Shown here: positions 16,371 through 26,040 of the stretch, piece by piece
Position numbering within the stretch: the stretch's first letter is position 1
How the letters are laid out: every line of letters starts with the position of its first letter
From: Chryseobacterium indologenes
GTDB lineage: Bacteria; Bacteroidota; Bacteroidia; Flavobacteriales; Weeksellaceae
NCBI RefSeq assembly: GCF_018362995.1
Contig: NZ_CP074372.1
Span: 1,984,001-2,048,000, forward strand
Direction: 5' to 3'
Length of the DNA: 64,000 nucleotides
Translations under genes and position numbers: made by a program
The notes under the pieces: generated by a model
Databases searched by the model: none
What the model saw: only the letters and a program-made list of their open reading frames with translations
What the model was told of the DNA's origin: nothing

Positions 16371-16770
16371 ATTTAATATTTTGTAAGGATATTGAGATCA
16401 TGGTTAGTTAATTATTGAAACGAAAGCCTGTATTTCATAAGCTTTCAGAAATAAGAACATTGTCTTTATTGAATATAAAAACAAAGTAAAAAGACAGCAT
16501 TTGATCAGTTGATATTAAAACTGTTATTCAGACAAAAATCCGGAACTCTTTTAGGGAAACACCTTTTTGAAAAGGGCTTGAGGGATCAGGGAATCTATTC
16601 ATATTTTTTCATTTGTTGGTGTAAAGCTAGAAAAAATAATTAAACTCTCCAATAAGTGATATTATTTTTTGTTTAACATAATTAAAACTGAAAGTTATTG
16701 GCTGATATTATTTTACGCAAGAAATAAACAAAAAAAACCTTCGATATTTTCGAAGGTTTTTAATTAAAAT
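16371..16770. other. Intergenic region upstream of the 198-residue gene
   Basis: 400 AT-rich bases. The right end holds the efflux operon terminator (16735-16765); the left must carry the promoter of the 198-residue gene, but no exact TAnnTTTG box is seen. No open frame or repeat. Confidence 0.5.
16735..16765 (-). terminator. Efflux operon terminator
   Basis: AAAACCTTCG / CGAAGGTTTT stem with A- and T-runs on both sides, directly after the MFS stop. Confidence 0.85.
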
Positions 16771-18348
16771 TTAGTGCATGGCTTCACTCAAATCTATTTT
16801 TTCTTTGCTTTTTCTTTCTTTTACGAGTAAGATAAACGGAATACATATCAGGAATATTACTCCGAGATAAAGAAATACATCCATATAAGAGAGTACTGTG
16901 GCCTGTTTGGTGACTGATAAATCAAGCATTTTATAAGCGGCATTCATTGCTGCATCAGGTGTCATTCCTTTGGCAATAAAATTTGCTTTAAGGGCTGCCA
17001 GTCTTTGCTGGACATCAAAACTGTTTTCGTCAAGATGAGAAATCAGATTATTCCTGTATTTCTGACCTGCATTGGCAATAAAAGTTGTAATTGCTGCAAT
17101 CCCGAAAGATCCTCCAAGCTGTCTCATCATCCCGGTAAAGGCTGCTCCCTGACCAATCTCCTGCCCTTTCAGAGTACTTAAAGACAAAGAGGTGATTGGA
17201 ATAAACAGTAGTCCCAAACCTGCTCCTCTTACAATCAGCATCCAGAAAAATGCATCTTTACTGGTATCCGGTGTCAGAATTTTATATCCCCAGAAACTAT
17301 AGACAAAGAAGATGAACAATCCTAAAGAAACCAGGATCTGCTGTTTTGCTCCTTTTGCCAAAAGTCTACCAATAATAGGCATCATAAAGGCTGTGGTTAA
17401 CGCTGCCGGAATCATCAAAGCTCCCGACTGAAGGGCCGTCCATCCTAAAATACTCTGAGTATAAAGAGGAACGATGAACGTAGAACCATAAAGTCCAAAT
17501 CCAAGCACGAATGACATCATTGTCCCGATCCTTAGATTGCTATTCTTAAGTACCCTGAGTTCAACGATCGGATATTTAAAGGTAAGTTCCCTCCAAAGGA
17601 ATAATATAAATCCTAAAACAGCAGCTACTGTAAACGCTACAATCATTCCACTGGCAAACCAGTCTTCTTCATGACCTCTCTCAAGAATGAATTGTAATGA
17701 ACCAACTGTTACTGCTAATAATCCAATCCCAATCCAGTCAACATCCGAGACTTTACGTTTCTCAGCATATTTTGGACTTCTTACAAACTGCAGTGTCATT
17801 AAGGTTGCCGCAATTCCAATCGGAATATTAATATAGAAAATATACGGCCAGCTGAAGTTATCAACGATATACCCTCCAAGAGGCGGACCTAATGTAGGAC
17901 CGATGATTACTCCCAGACCATAAATAGCCTGAGCCATACTTCTTTTTTCAATCGGATAAGATTCCGTAATGATCGTTTGTGAAGTTACCAATAAGGCTCC
18001 CCCACCGATTCCCTGCATCAATCTGAAGAACACAAGTTCCCAGATATTGGTCGCATTTCCACATAAAAATGAAAATATGGTAAATATAATGATGGATGCC
18101 GCAAAGTAATTTCTACGCCCAAACTGCTGGGAAAGCCAGCTCGTCATTGGTACGATAATTACGTTACCAATAGCATAAGCTGTAATTACCCATCCCACTT
18201 CAGAAAGTGTAGATCCAAGATTCCCCTTCATTTCATTCAAGGCAACATTGACAATCGTGGAATCTACAATTTCAAGAAGGGCACAAAGGATAGCCGTAAT
18301 CGTAATGATTACTCTACGCGCTCCATATTCTACTAATGAATCTTGCAT
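16771..18348 (-). CDS. DHA2-family (EmrB-type) multidrug efflux transporter
   Basis: 525 residues with 14 predicted transmembrane helices, the DHA2 plan. Family motifs are present: EIVDSTIVNVALNEM in helix 1 (the DxTIVNVALP-type motif), WVITAYAIGNV, and the motif-C-like GVIIGPTLGPPLGGYI in helix 5. It would pump drugs or other amphiphiles using the proton gradient and, with the HlyD and TolC partners encoded just upstream, send them across both membranes. Last gene of the tetR-tolC-hlyD-MFS operon; a 94-base spacer with a long hairpin separates it from hlyD. Confidence 0.92.
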   Translation of the reverse strand: MQDSLVEYGARRVIITITAILCALLEIVDSTIVNVALNEMKGNLGSTLSEVGWVITAYAIGNVIIVPMTSWLSQQFGRRNYFAASIIIFTIFSFLCGNATNIWELVFFRLMQGIGGGALLVTSQTIITESYPIEKRSMAQAIYGLGVIIGPTLGPPLGGYIVDNFSWPYIFYINIPIGIAATLMTLQFVRSPKYAEKRKVSDVDWIGIGLLAVTVGSLQFILERGHEEDWFASGMIVAFTVAAVLGFILFLWRELTFKYPIVELRVLKNSNLRIGTMMSFVLGFGLYGSTFIVPLYTQSILGWTALQSGALMIPAALTTAFMMPIIGRLLAKGAKQQILVSLGLFIFFVYSFWGYKILTPDTSKDAFFWMLIVRGAGLGLLFIPITSLSLSTLKGQEIGQGAAFTGMMRQLGGSFGIAAITTFIANAGQKYRNNLISHLDENSFDVQQRLAALKANFIAKGMTPDAAMNAAYKMLDLSVTKQATVLSYMDVFLYLGVIFLICIPFILLVKERKSKEKIDLSEAMH

Positions 18349-18375
18349 AATTTTTATTCGAATATTTGTATTAAT

Positions 18376-18427
18376 GTAAAATGTAGGATGTATTAATGAT
18401 TTTCAATTCATCATGAATACATTTTAC
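18376..18427 (-). other. Intercistronic hairpin between hlyD and MFS genes
   Basis: GTAAAATGTA (18376-18385) pairs perfectly with TACATTTTAC (18418-18427), and the enclosed bases contain further pairing (GTATT / AATAC). It may stabilise the upstream mRNA or attenuate transcription into the transporter gene. Confidence 0.5.
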
Positions 18428-18442
18428 GTAAGTACATAAATA

Positions 18443-19546
18443 CTATTTCAAAGCAACTTCTGCCTTCACGTTCATTCCTGTTCTTAATCTTTTGGCAATG
18501 TTCTTATCCAGATTTACAAAATCGATTTTTACAGGAAGTCTCTGAACTACTTTTACGAAGTTACCACTCGCATTATCCGGAGGAAGAATAGAGAACGTAG
18601 CACCTGTAGCCGGAGAGAATGAGCTTACCACTCCTTCAAATTCCTGATCAGGGAAAGCGTCAATTTCAATTTTCACTTTCTGTCCTTCCACCATTTTATC
18701 TACCTGTGTTTCCTTAAAGTTAGCCACTACCCATTTCTGGTCGTTTTTAACCAAAGCAAACAACTGTGCTCCCGCCTGCAGATACTGCCCTGCCTGTGTA
18801 GGTACTTTTCCAACGTATCCGTCTTCTGGTGCAAGGATTACCGTGTATGATAAATTCAGTTTTGCATTTTCTACATCTACTTCTCTTTGCTTAGCCACAG
18901 ATCCTGCCACACTGATTTGTTGTGAGCTTGCTGCGGTCTGAGAAGAAGCGATGTGAGTTTGCTGAGCAATTTGATTTCTCTGATCAACTAAAACCTGTAA
19001 TTGTCTGTCTGCAGATTGTTTTGCGGCTAAAGCCTGCTCGTATTGCTGTTCTGTAATAGAGTGGTCTTTTACAAGATTAGCATATCTCTTCAAATCCTGA
19101 GAAGTTTTCCAGACATTTACTTTTGCTGCTTCTATCTGAGCATTAGCTGTTACTACTGCCGCTTCTGAAGATCCGATATTTTTTGAAGTAGCTGTTGTGG
19201 TAGCTTCTGCATTTGAAATATTACTTTTAGCGGTAGATAATGCTGCCTGAGCCTGGTCAAGAGCCATTTTCTGATCTCTGTTATCCAAAATCACCAACGT
19301 ATCTCCTTTCTTTACAAACTGGTTGTCTTTCACTTTTACCTGAGCTACATAACCTGAGATTTTAGAAATTACCGGTGCCATATTGGAAGAGATCTGAGCA
19401 TCGTCAGTTTCTTCATGATACTGTCCGTACGTAAAGGCTCTGTAACCATAGATTCCTCCCCCGATTACTACTGCCGCTAAAATGATAGGAAAAACTAAAC
19501 TTTTTTTCTTTTTAGGTTCAGCTGCCTGTGTATTATTATTTTCCAT
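18443..19546 (-). CDS. HlyD/EmrA-family periplasmic adaptor
   Basis: 367 residues: short cytoplasmic tail (KKKKS), one transmembrane helix (about 17-33), then a biotinyl-lipoyl-like half (ISGYVAQVKVKDNQFVKKGDTLVILD), an alanine/glutamine-rich coiled-coil hairpin (about 85-225), and the second half (VILAPEDGYVGKVPTQAGQYLQ) with beta-barrel. It is the membrane-fusion protein that joins the MFS pump to the outer-membrane channel. 94 bases separate it from the MFS gene; 16 bases separate it from tolC. Confidence 0.93.
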   Translation of the reverse strand: MENNNTQAAEPKKKKSLVFPIILAAVVIGGGIYGYRAFTYGQYHEETDDAQISSNMAPVISKISGYVAQVKVKDNQFVKKGDTLVILDNRDQKMALDQAQAALSTAKSNISNAEATTTATSKNIGSSEAAVVTANAQIEAAKVNVWKTSQDLKRYANLVKDHSITEQQYEQALAAKQSADRQLQVLVDQRNQIAQQTHIASSQTAASSQQISVAGSVAKQREVDVENAKLNLSYTVILAPEDGYVGKVPTQAGQYLQAGAQLFALVKNDQKWVVANFKETQVDKMVEGQKVKIEIDAFPDQEFEGVVSSFSPATGATFSILPPDNASGNFVKVVQRLPVKIDFVNLDKNIAKRLRTGMNVKAEVALK

Positions 19547-19562
19547 TTTGGTTTCGATCTGA

Positions 19563-20876
19563 TTATTTAATTGTTAAAGTTCCTGTTGTCTGTAATAGTT
19601 TTCTGTATGCCAAGGCAGCATCTGCTTTAGCATTGATCACTCCAACGTTCGCAGCAATCTGAGCCGCGTCTGCATCCAATAATTCTGTCATTGTTGCAAG
19701 ACCGTTGTCGTATTTATTTTTTGTAATTCTGTAATTTTCATTAGCCTGCTCAGCTGATTTTTCAAAAACAGCAATTCTCTTTTTTGAATAGTCTGTATTC
19801 TGATACTCTCTGTTGACGTCAAGTTTAATGTTGTCATTCAGTAATTCATCCGTAGCTGCCAATTGCTTTTCTCTCGCTTGTGACTGTCTTAATGAAGAAT
19901 TTTCTTTCCACAGGTTGGATAGGTTATAAGAAACTCCAATTCCTACGTTGATAGCATTGTATACGGTAAGAAACTTAGGAATATCTGCGGCTACATACCC
20001 TCCGGTAAATGCGATAGAAGGAAGGTTTTCAGCTTTTGCAGCTTTTGATCCCAACTCTGCCGCTTTTCTCTGTTGTGCTAAGGCCTGTAAATCTTTACGG
20101 TTCTCTCTGGCTTCAGTAACATAAAAGTCAACCGGTTTCACATCTGAACCTTCCTCAATATAATTTTCATCTACTGCCAGTTCTGTAGTTTCAGGAAGAC
20201 CTAATAAAAGATCCATATTGATATTGGCAATATTATAGTTATTCTTAGCTTCCAATAACTGAAGTTCGATATTTGAAGTCTGAAGATTCGCCTTCAATCT
20301 GTCGTTTCTTGCAATCAAACCATTATTTTCCATTTTAAGGAAAGTCTCATCTCTTTTTTGAGAAGCGGCAAGGTTTTCTTCAAAAACTTTGATAGACTGA
20401 TTAGCTTTAAATAAGTTGTTATAAGCCTGGGCAACATTATAAGCAATTGCAATTTTGTCGTTCTCAGTACTTAATTTTGAAGCTTCCACCAAATATTTTG
20501 CAGACTGGATACCATATTTAATTCTTCCGCCACTATAAATGGGAACACTAAGATTGGCTGAGCCATAAGCTACCTGATGTACCTCGGGACCTCCTGCTCC
20601 TGAAACACCCGGAAGTTTGATGTCTACATTTGGTTTTATCGGAAGGTACATATAGCTACCTGATACTTTTAATTCCGGCAACTGTCTGTTTTTAGCTTCC
20701 AAAAGATCAGCTGTAGCCTCTTCGATCTTGGCTGCATCGATCTTGAGATTCTTGCTGTTCTGGATTCCCAACTGTACAGCTTCGTCAAGAGAAAGTGTTT
20801 TTTTCTCCTGAGCATTTGCATTTGCTATCCCTACGAATAGTGATAATGCAATCACTGAGTTATTTATTCTCTTCAT
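19563..20876 (-). CDS. TolC-family outer-membrane efflux channel
   Basis: 437 residues with a signal peptide (ending ANANAQE) and two tandem repeats of the outer-membrane efflux protein fold (long coiled coils, e.g. LDEAVQLGIQNSKNLKIDAAKIEEA and NKYDNGLATMTELLDADAAQIAA). Forms the trimeric outer-membrane duct for the MFS/HlyD pump. Its start overlaps the end of the tetR-type gene by 17 bases, indicating translational coupling in one operon. Confidence 0.93.
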   Translation of the reverse strand: MKRINNSVIALSLFVGIANANAQEKKTLSLDEAVQLGIQNSKNLKIDAAKIEEATADLLEAKNRQLPELKVSGSYMYLPIKPNVDIKLPGVSGAGGPEVHQVAYGSANLSVPIYSGGRIKYGIQSAKYLVEASKLSTENDKIAIAYNVAQAYNNLFKANQSIKVFEENLAASQKRDETFLKMENNGLIARNDRLKANLQTSNIELQLLEAKNNYNIANINMDLLLGLPETTELAVDENYIEEGSDVKPVDFYVTEARENRKDLQALAQQRKAAELGSKAAKAENLPSIAFTGGYVAADIPKFLTVYNAINVGIGVSYNLSNLWKENSSLRQSQAREKQLAATDELLNDNIKLDVNREYQNTDYSKKRIAVFEKSAEQANENYRITKNKYDNGLATMTELLDADAAQIAANVGVINAKADAALAYRKLLQTTGTLTIK

Positions 20877-21498
20877 AACCTAAAAGGTCTTTTAGTAAGT
20901 ATTTAATATGTTTATTAAGTTCTGTATAGTATTTTTCATCAAAAGCTTCTTCATCTTCTGTTTCATTCAGGAACTCTTTATACATTTCTTTTGCATTGAA
21001 TGCATAAAATAAAGTTCCGCTTACCGTGGAATGAAGGAGATAAATAGGTGGATTTTTGGTGAAAATTCCATTTTTAAGACCGCTTTCCAATATTTGTGAA
21101 TACATAGAAAGGAATCCCATTTTAGTTTGCTTTAAAAATTCTACAATCTGAGGGTTCTTGGTATACACCTGCTCTCTCTGCATAATCCTGTAAAAGCATT
21201 TTTGAGTACGGATCTTGTTAGAAAACTGATCAATTACTTTTTCAATTTTCTGCCATTCATTGATATCGGTTCGTCCCAAAAGATCTTTTGAAAAGAACTG
21301 ACCTTCATTCATTCTGTATTCTACTAATTTCTCATAAAGTTTTTCCTTTGAGCCAAAATAATAAGAGATCATAGAAATATTAACATTCGCATCCTTTGCA
21401 ATTTCGCGGGTGGAAGTTCCTTCGAATCCCTTCTCTGCAAAAAGCTTCTCGGCTGCGAATAATATATTTTCTTCTTTTGAAATCATGTTAGTGTTCAT
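20860..21498 (-). CDS. TetR/AcrR-family regulator of the efflux operon
   Basis: 212 residues. The N-terminal TetR helix-turn-helix is clear (AAEKLFAEKGFEGTSTREIA, then NVNISMISYYFGSKEKLYEKL); the C-terminal domain for ligand binding is variable. It is the first gene of an operon with tolC, hlyD and MFS and overlaps tolC. A promoter (21510-21517) carries a 16-bp palindrome over its -33 region, so autorepression and drug-induced derepression are likely. Two ATGs are possible: 21498 (used here) lies only about 6 bases from the expected transcription start; 21486 (MISKEEN) would leave an 18-base leader. Confidence 0.9.
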   Translation of the reverse strand: MNTNMISKEENILFAAEKLFAEKGFEGTSTREIAKDANVNISMISYYFGSKEKLYEKLVEYRMNEGQFFSKDLLGRTDINEWQKIEKVIDQFSNKIRTQKCFYRIMQREQVYTKNPQIVEFLKQTKMGFLSMYSQILESGLKNGIFTKNPPIYLLHSTVSGTLFYAFNAKEMYKEFLNETEDEEAFDEKYYTELNKHIKYLLKDLLGYEENK

Positions 21499-21509
21499 TT
21501 TTCAGGGCG

Positions 21510-21539
21510 CAAATGTACACAAGTTTTAACACAAATCAA
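21510..21539 (-). promoter_or_regulatory. Efflux operon promoter
   Basis: On the minus strand TTTG, a 19-base spacer and TACATTTG (21510-21517) form a near-ideal Bacteroidota promoter. Confidence 0.75.
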
Positions 21540-21549
21540 ACGATTGATT
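21534..21549. promoter_or_regulatory. Candidate TetR operator
   Basis: AATCAAACGATTGATT: 6-bp arms AATCAA / TTGATT around a 4-base centre. It overlaps the -33 element of the efflux operon promoter, as expected for repression by the TetR-type product. Confidence 0.6.
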
Positions 21550-21696
21550 GATTTTTTAATATAGATTTAATTTATTGTAAAGAAAAGACGGTTTCTATAA
21601 TCTAATACCAGACTCATAAGAAAGTCTTTTTATACAACAAAAAACTTCAGTAATTCCCTGTTTTATTTGAAATTCCGGCAATACCTTAAAATGAAC

Positions 21697-21724
21697 AAAA
21701 ACTCCGGTAACAATACCGGAGTTT
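21697..21724 (-). terminator. holB terminator
   Basis: AAAACTCCGGTA / TACCGGAGTTT stem with a four-base loop directly after the holB stop; on the minus strand it runs into T-rich sequence. Confidence 0.85.
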
Positions 21725-21727
21725 CAT

Positions 21728-22846
21728 TTATGTGCTTTTGTGAATATATCTTGATAGCTTTATACCTAAATCGGTCCATACAATTTTAGGATTTCCGTTT
21801 CTGGTAAGATGCAGATCGGCTGTATTGATTTCTTCCAAAATAGGTTCAATATTGGCTCCACTGATGAATTTTGAAAATCCTCCCCAGTTGAACCCGTTTG
21901 CATCTATCTTTTTATACACCAGATTTTCGGATTGATAGTTCTGAAGAAGTGCCAGTCTGAAGATCTCAGAACAATAGTTCAGGAAGTTCTTCTGTTTTTC
22001 CCTGTTCCATCCCGCAATTTCTCTCGCCCAAAGAATGATACTCCTCAAATACTCTGGTTTCTTTTTTACCATAAAGGCATCTCTCACCCATTGTACAAAG
22101 AGTTTTTCAAATTCATTGGTTTTATCTCCTGAATTGAGGAGTTTTATCGCATCATTAAGGTCTCCCTGCGCTTCATGAACAATCTCTTTCACTTTTTCAT
22201 CTGAAACAGAAAAGTTCTTTTTGAGATAGTTTTCAATATCTTCATCATGTAGTCTAGGGATTTCTACAATCTGTGTTCTGGAAAGAATGGTAGGAAGGAT
22301 GTCATTGGTGCTTTCTGCCGTAAGAAGGATAATTGTTTTTGCAGGAGGCTCTTCTAAAAATTTCAAAAATTTGTTTGAAGCCGCGGTATTCATTTTATCT
22401 GCTCTCCAGACAATAAGGATTTTGGTTCCTCCTTCAAAACTCTTCAAAGAAAACTTCTGGTTCTGGTCATCAATTTCATCTGCGGAAATAAACAGCTGCT
22501 TGTTTTCCGACTCTAAGAAAGCAGTCCAGTCATCATAGCTTGCATATGGAGAAGCCATGATCATTTCTCTGAATTCATCAAATTTATTCTTACTTAAAGA
22601 ATTTCTATTGTCCGTAAAAACAGGAAAGCTGAAATGCAGATCCAGGTGATTGAGATGTTCTACCTTCGCTGCAGCATGCTCATTTTCACGATTTAAAATT
22701 TCTTTTGCATACGCCAAAACCATAGGAAGTGTTCCGTATCCCTCTTTTCCTACAAAAAGTTGGGCATGGCTCACTCTGTTTTCAGCAATGCTTTCTCTAA
22801 GAAGTTTTTTCAGATTTGTCTGTCCGGCGATGTTCTCCCAATTCAT
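21728..22846 (-). CDS. holB: DNA polymerase III, delta' subunit
   Basis: Part of the clamp loader that places the sliding clamp on DNA. 372 residues. The AAA+ fold opens with WENIAGQTNLKKLLRESI and HAQLFVGKEGYGTLP: the Walker A position lacks the GKT/GKS, as is usual for delta', which does not hydrolyse ATP. The arginine-finger region reads LPTILSRTQIVEI where many loaders have SRC. The preceding stretch ASNKFLKFLEEPPAKTIILLT is characteristic. Monocistronic, followed by a clean terminator. Confidence 0.9.
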   Translation of the reverse strand: MNWENIAGQTNLKKLLRESIAENRVSHAQLFVGKEGYGTLPMVLAYAKEILNRENEHAAAKVEHLNHLDLHFSFPVFTDNRNSLSKNKFDEFREMIMASPYASYDDWTAFLESENKQLFISADEIDDQNQKFSLKSFEGGTKILIVWRADKMNTAASNKFLKFLEEPPAKTIILLTAESTNDILPTILSRTQIVEIPRLHDEDIENYLKKNFSVSDEKVKEIVHEAQGDLNDAIKLLNSGDKTNEFEKLFVQWVRDAFMVKKKPEYLRSIILWAREIAGWNREKQKNFLNYCSEIFRLALLQNYQSENLVYKKIDANGFNWGGFSKFISGANIEPILEEINTADLHLTRNGNPKIVWTDLGIKLSRYIHKST

Positions 22847-23217
22847 GTTTCAAAGATAAAAAATCTTATTTCAATTTATAAAATTAAGTCTTCTTAAAAT
22901 GTAAAATGCAATTAAAACCATTAAGAAGGATTGAAGAAATAAAGTATAATTAAGATGAATCATTCTGATTTTAAAGCTTAAAGCGAAGCTTAACTTAATA
23001 CTCTTAACACCTTAATATAACCTTAATGGTTCAAAATAAAAGTTTAAAAAACAAAAGTATACCTGTCATATCATAGGAAACATCAATAATAAGATTAGAA
23101 TAAAACTTAAAATTAAATTTTGCACAATTTAATTTTATGCAATAAATTTGTAGGACAAAATTTTTCGTAAATTCATTACGATTTCACACCATTTCAAATA
23201 GTAAAAATCATACACCA
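22847..23217. other. Divergent intergenic region holB / aldehyde dehydrogenase
   Basis: 371 very AT-rich bases. The only recognisable element is the aldehyde dehydrogenase promoter (23118-23150). No open frame or repeat is convincing. Confidence 0.5.
23118..23150 (+). promoter_or_regulatory. Aldehyde dehydrogenase promoter
   Basis: TTTTG (23118-23122), a 20-base spacer and TAAATTTG (23143-23150): both consensus elements are present. It gives a leader of roughly 60 bases. Confidence 0.7.
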
Positions 23218-24537
23218 ATGGATACAAACCTGGAACAAAAAATCAAAGGAATATTTCAACAACAGAAAGCCTTTTTCAAAACCAATCAGACAAAAGATAT
23301 TGAATTCAGAAAAGCACAATTAAGAAAATTCCGTGAAGTTTTCTTACAACATACAGATGATCTTTGTGAAGCCTTATCTATTGATCTGGGGAAAAGCAGA
23401 AAGGAAGCTGAGTATGTGGAAATTCAAATTGTCATTAGTGAGCTGGATTATTTTCTGGAGAATATTGATGAATGGGCAAAACCTACTCCTGTCCCTTCAA
23501 AACCACATCCGTCAGGAGCTGAAGTGATAAGCAAAATAATGTACGAACCTTATGGTGTTACCTACATTATTGGTCCTTTCAACTATCCTGTTCAGCTTAC
23601 ATTCAGTCCGCTTATCGGAGCTTTGATTGCCGGAAATACAGCGATTCTGAAACCTTCTGAAAATACGCCTCATGTGGCCCAGGTTCTTGAAAACATTGTA
23701 AAAGAATCTTTCGATGAATCTTATGTGGCAGTTATTCAGGGAGCGATTGAAGAGAATACCTTGTTATTAAGCCTTCCTTTTGATTATATTTTCTTTACCG
23801 GAAGTCCGAACGTTGGAAAAATTGTGATGAAAGCAGCCGCGGAACAATTAATTCCTCTTGCACTGGAGCTTGGAGGAAAATCACCAACGATTGTTCATCA
23901 AGATGCGGATCTAGATAAGGCTGTAGCAAGAATATCTTATGGGAAATGGATCAATTGCGGTCAAACGTGCGTTGCTCCGGACTATATTTATATCCACGAA
24001 TCTGTAAAGGATGCATTCATTAAGAAATTTAAAGCTCATTTAAATACTGCTTACGAAGGTCAGTCATTAGGAAAAATCGGGAAAATTGTAAGCCAGAATC
24101 AGATAAAACATCTGGCAGGTTATCTGGAAGCAGCACCTGAAAAAGTAATTTACGGAGGAAGCTATGATCTGGAAACCCGTCATTTTGAAGCTACTTTAAT
24201 GGATAATATCACCTGGAACGATCAGGTAATGCAGCAGGAAATCTTCGGTCCAATACTTCCTATAATGACCTATAATGATATTAATGAGGCTCTGGAAGAA
24301 ATAAACAACCGCCCGAAACCATTGGCACTCTATGTTTTCACAGAAAACCAGGAATTTGCTGATAACGTTTTACATCATACCACAAGCGGAGATGCAGAGA
24401 TCAACAGTACGATCATCCATGTAGGTTCGCATTATTTACCTTTTGGAGGTGTGGGAACTTCAGGAATGGGAAAATACCATGGGAAATTCAGCTTTGAAAG
24501 CTTTAGCCACAGCCGATCTGTGCTTCAGGTAAAATAA
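23218..24537 (+). CDS. Class 3-type aldehyde dehydrogenase
   Basis: 439 residues, the short form typical of class 3 / fatty-aldehyde-type dehydrogenases. Catalytic Cys is about residue 251 in NCGQTCVAPDY and the Glu about 217 in LELGGKSP; IGPFNYPVQL and EIFGPILPI are family motifs. Oxidises medium or long aliphatic or aromatic aldehydes with NAD(P)+. No transmembrane tail is seen. Transcribed alone from its own promoter. Exact substrate unknown. Confidence 0.92.
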   Translation: MDTNLEQKIKGIFQQQKAFFKTNQTKDIEFRKAQLRKFREVFLQHTDDLCEALSIDLGKSRKEAEYVEIQIVISELDYFLENIDEWAKPTPVPSKPHPSGAEVISKIMYEPYGVTYIIGPFNYPVQLTFSPLIGALIAGNTAILKPSENTPHVAQVLENIVKESFDESYVAVIQGAIEENTLLLSLPFDYIFFTGSPNVGKIVMKAAAEQLIPLALELGGKSPTIVHQDADLDKAVARISYGKWINCGQTCVAPDYIYIHESVKDAFIKKFKAHLNTAYEGQSLGKIGKIVSQNQIKHLAGYLEAAPEKVIYGGSYDLETRHFEATLMDNITWNDQVMQQEIFGPILPIMTYNDINEALEEINNRPKPLALYVFTENQEFADNVLHHTTSGDAEINSTIIHVGSHYLPFGGVGTSGMGKYHGKFSFESFSHSRSVLQVK

Positions 24538-24731
24538 ACAATAGTAATAATATATTGCATAAACTAAGGCTGTTCTATATTGGACAGCCTTTTTATATAA
24601 CAGAATTGATATTTTAACGGGTGAAAATTTGCATTTTTCTTTGAAAGAAAGGCCCTTAACAAACTTTAACCACATATAATTTTTACAATTCATTAATATT
24701 TAAGATATTTGCGCATTGTTAAAAATAAAGA

Positions 24732-26039
24732 ATGAAAAAAATCTTTGTAGTATCATTCATATCAGTTGGATATTTTCTGAATGCACAGAGTCTAAGCAAC
24801 TCACCTTATGCAACCTATGGAATTGGAGATGTGAAATATGATAATACGATCGAGACTACTTCTATGGGAGGTATATCAACTGCTTTTATAAGTGATTTCA
24901 CCAGTAGTTTTAATTTTGCCAACCCGGCAAACAACGCCAATTTCGAACTTACGAGTATCAGACTGGAAGCTACCAATGAAAACAATTATTTCAAATCGAA
25001 CTATAACGATATGAAATCTACAAAGCATTCTACGTATCTTTCTAATATTTCTCTTGCATTTCCACTATCTCCAAAAGTGAAAATGGGGATCTCTTATCAG
25101 CCATACAGTTCTAAAAGCTACGATATCGTAACTGAACAATTTGCTGCGGACGGAACTCCAATGTATAAAAATAACTTTAAAGGTAGCGGAACATTAAATG
25201 CGGCACAGGTTGCTGTTTCCTATAAAATTAATCAGGAACTTTCTGTGGGAGCAAGAGCTAATCTTTATTTTGGAGACCTTAATGACCTTAACGAATTCCG
25301 TGCGTACAACCCTGCTACAGGTAGTTATGCCGGTGAATATGTTAATGGTTATCAGACTAAAAACAGAGTCAGAAACTTTAATTTTACGCTTGGTACAAGC
25401 TACCAGACTTTAAATACCCGTACTGATAAGAAATTCACAGTAGGAGCAACTGCTACTTTTGGGAATACCAGTAATATGACTACTGAGTATGTCAACAGTA
25501 CTTACAGATATTCTGATGCTCAGGAAACCAATAAGGTTTATGAGACTATCATAGAGCAGAAGGAAACAAAATCTAAAAACCTTCTTCCATTACAGGCATC
25601 CGTAGGGGTTGGATATGGAAGTGAAAACCACTGGTTCCTATCAGGACAGGTAGATTATAAAAAAGGAGAAGACATCTCTTATTTCGGTAAAACTTTCGAC
25701 TTCCAGGACACGTACAGAGTTTCTGCGGGTGGATGGTACTTACCTAACTATAACAACTTCAGAAGCTACTTCTCAAGAGTAATCTACAGATATGGAGCTT
25801 TCTATGAAAGAGGAAACCTTAAACTGGAAGGAACAAGCATTAACAAATTCGGTATTTCTGCCGGAGTAATGCTTCCATTCAAAACAAGTAGCATCACAAG
25901 AATGAGTGGTCTTGAAATAGGACTGGAAGTAGGTAAAAGAGGAACTCTTAAAAACAACCTGATCAATCAGAACTTCGTCAACCTGAAAATCGGCTTTAAT
26001 TTTGCTGACAAATGGTTCAGAAAGACTCTTTATAACTAG
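24732..26039 (+). CDS. Putative outer-membrane beta-barrel protein
   Basis: 435 residues with signal peptide (ending FLNAQS). The mature chain alternates strands and turns with aromatic girdles and ends in an aromatic-rich strand (FADKWFRKTLYN), like outer-membrane barrels. The opening (SPYATYGIGDV, MGGISTAFISDFTSSFNFANPA) resembles FadL/PorV-like barrels, where an N-terminal MGG.. segment lines the pore. No specific family is named. Its stop is followed by a single base before lptC starts, so both are one transcript and perhaps one function in envelope transport. Confidence 0.75.
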   Translation: MKKIFVVSFISVGYFLNAQSLSNSPYATYGIGDVKYDNTIETTSMGGISTAFISDFTSSFNFANPANNANFELTSIRLEATNENNYFKSNYNDMKSTKHSTYLSNISLAFPLSPKVKMGISYQPYSSKSYDIVTEQFAADGTPMYKNNFKGSGTLNAAQVAVSYKINQELSVGARANLYFGDLNDLNEFRAYNPATGSYAGEYVNGYQTKNRVRNFNFTLGTSYQTLNTRTDKKFTVGATATFGNTSNMTTEYVNSTYRYSDAQETNKVYETIIEQKETKSKNLLPLQASVGVGYGSENHWFLSGQVDYKKGEDISYFGKTFDFQDTYRVSAGGWYLPNYNNFRSYFSRVIYRYGAFYERGNLKLEGTSINKFGISAGVMLPFKTSSITRMSGLEIGLEVGKRGTLKNNLINQNFVNLKIGFNFADKWFRKTLYN

Positions 26040-26040
26040 A

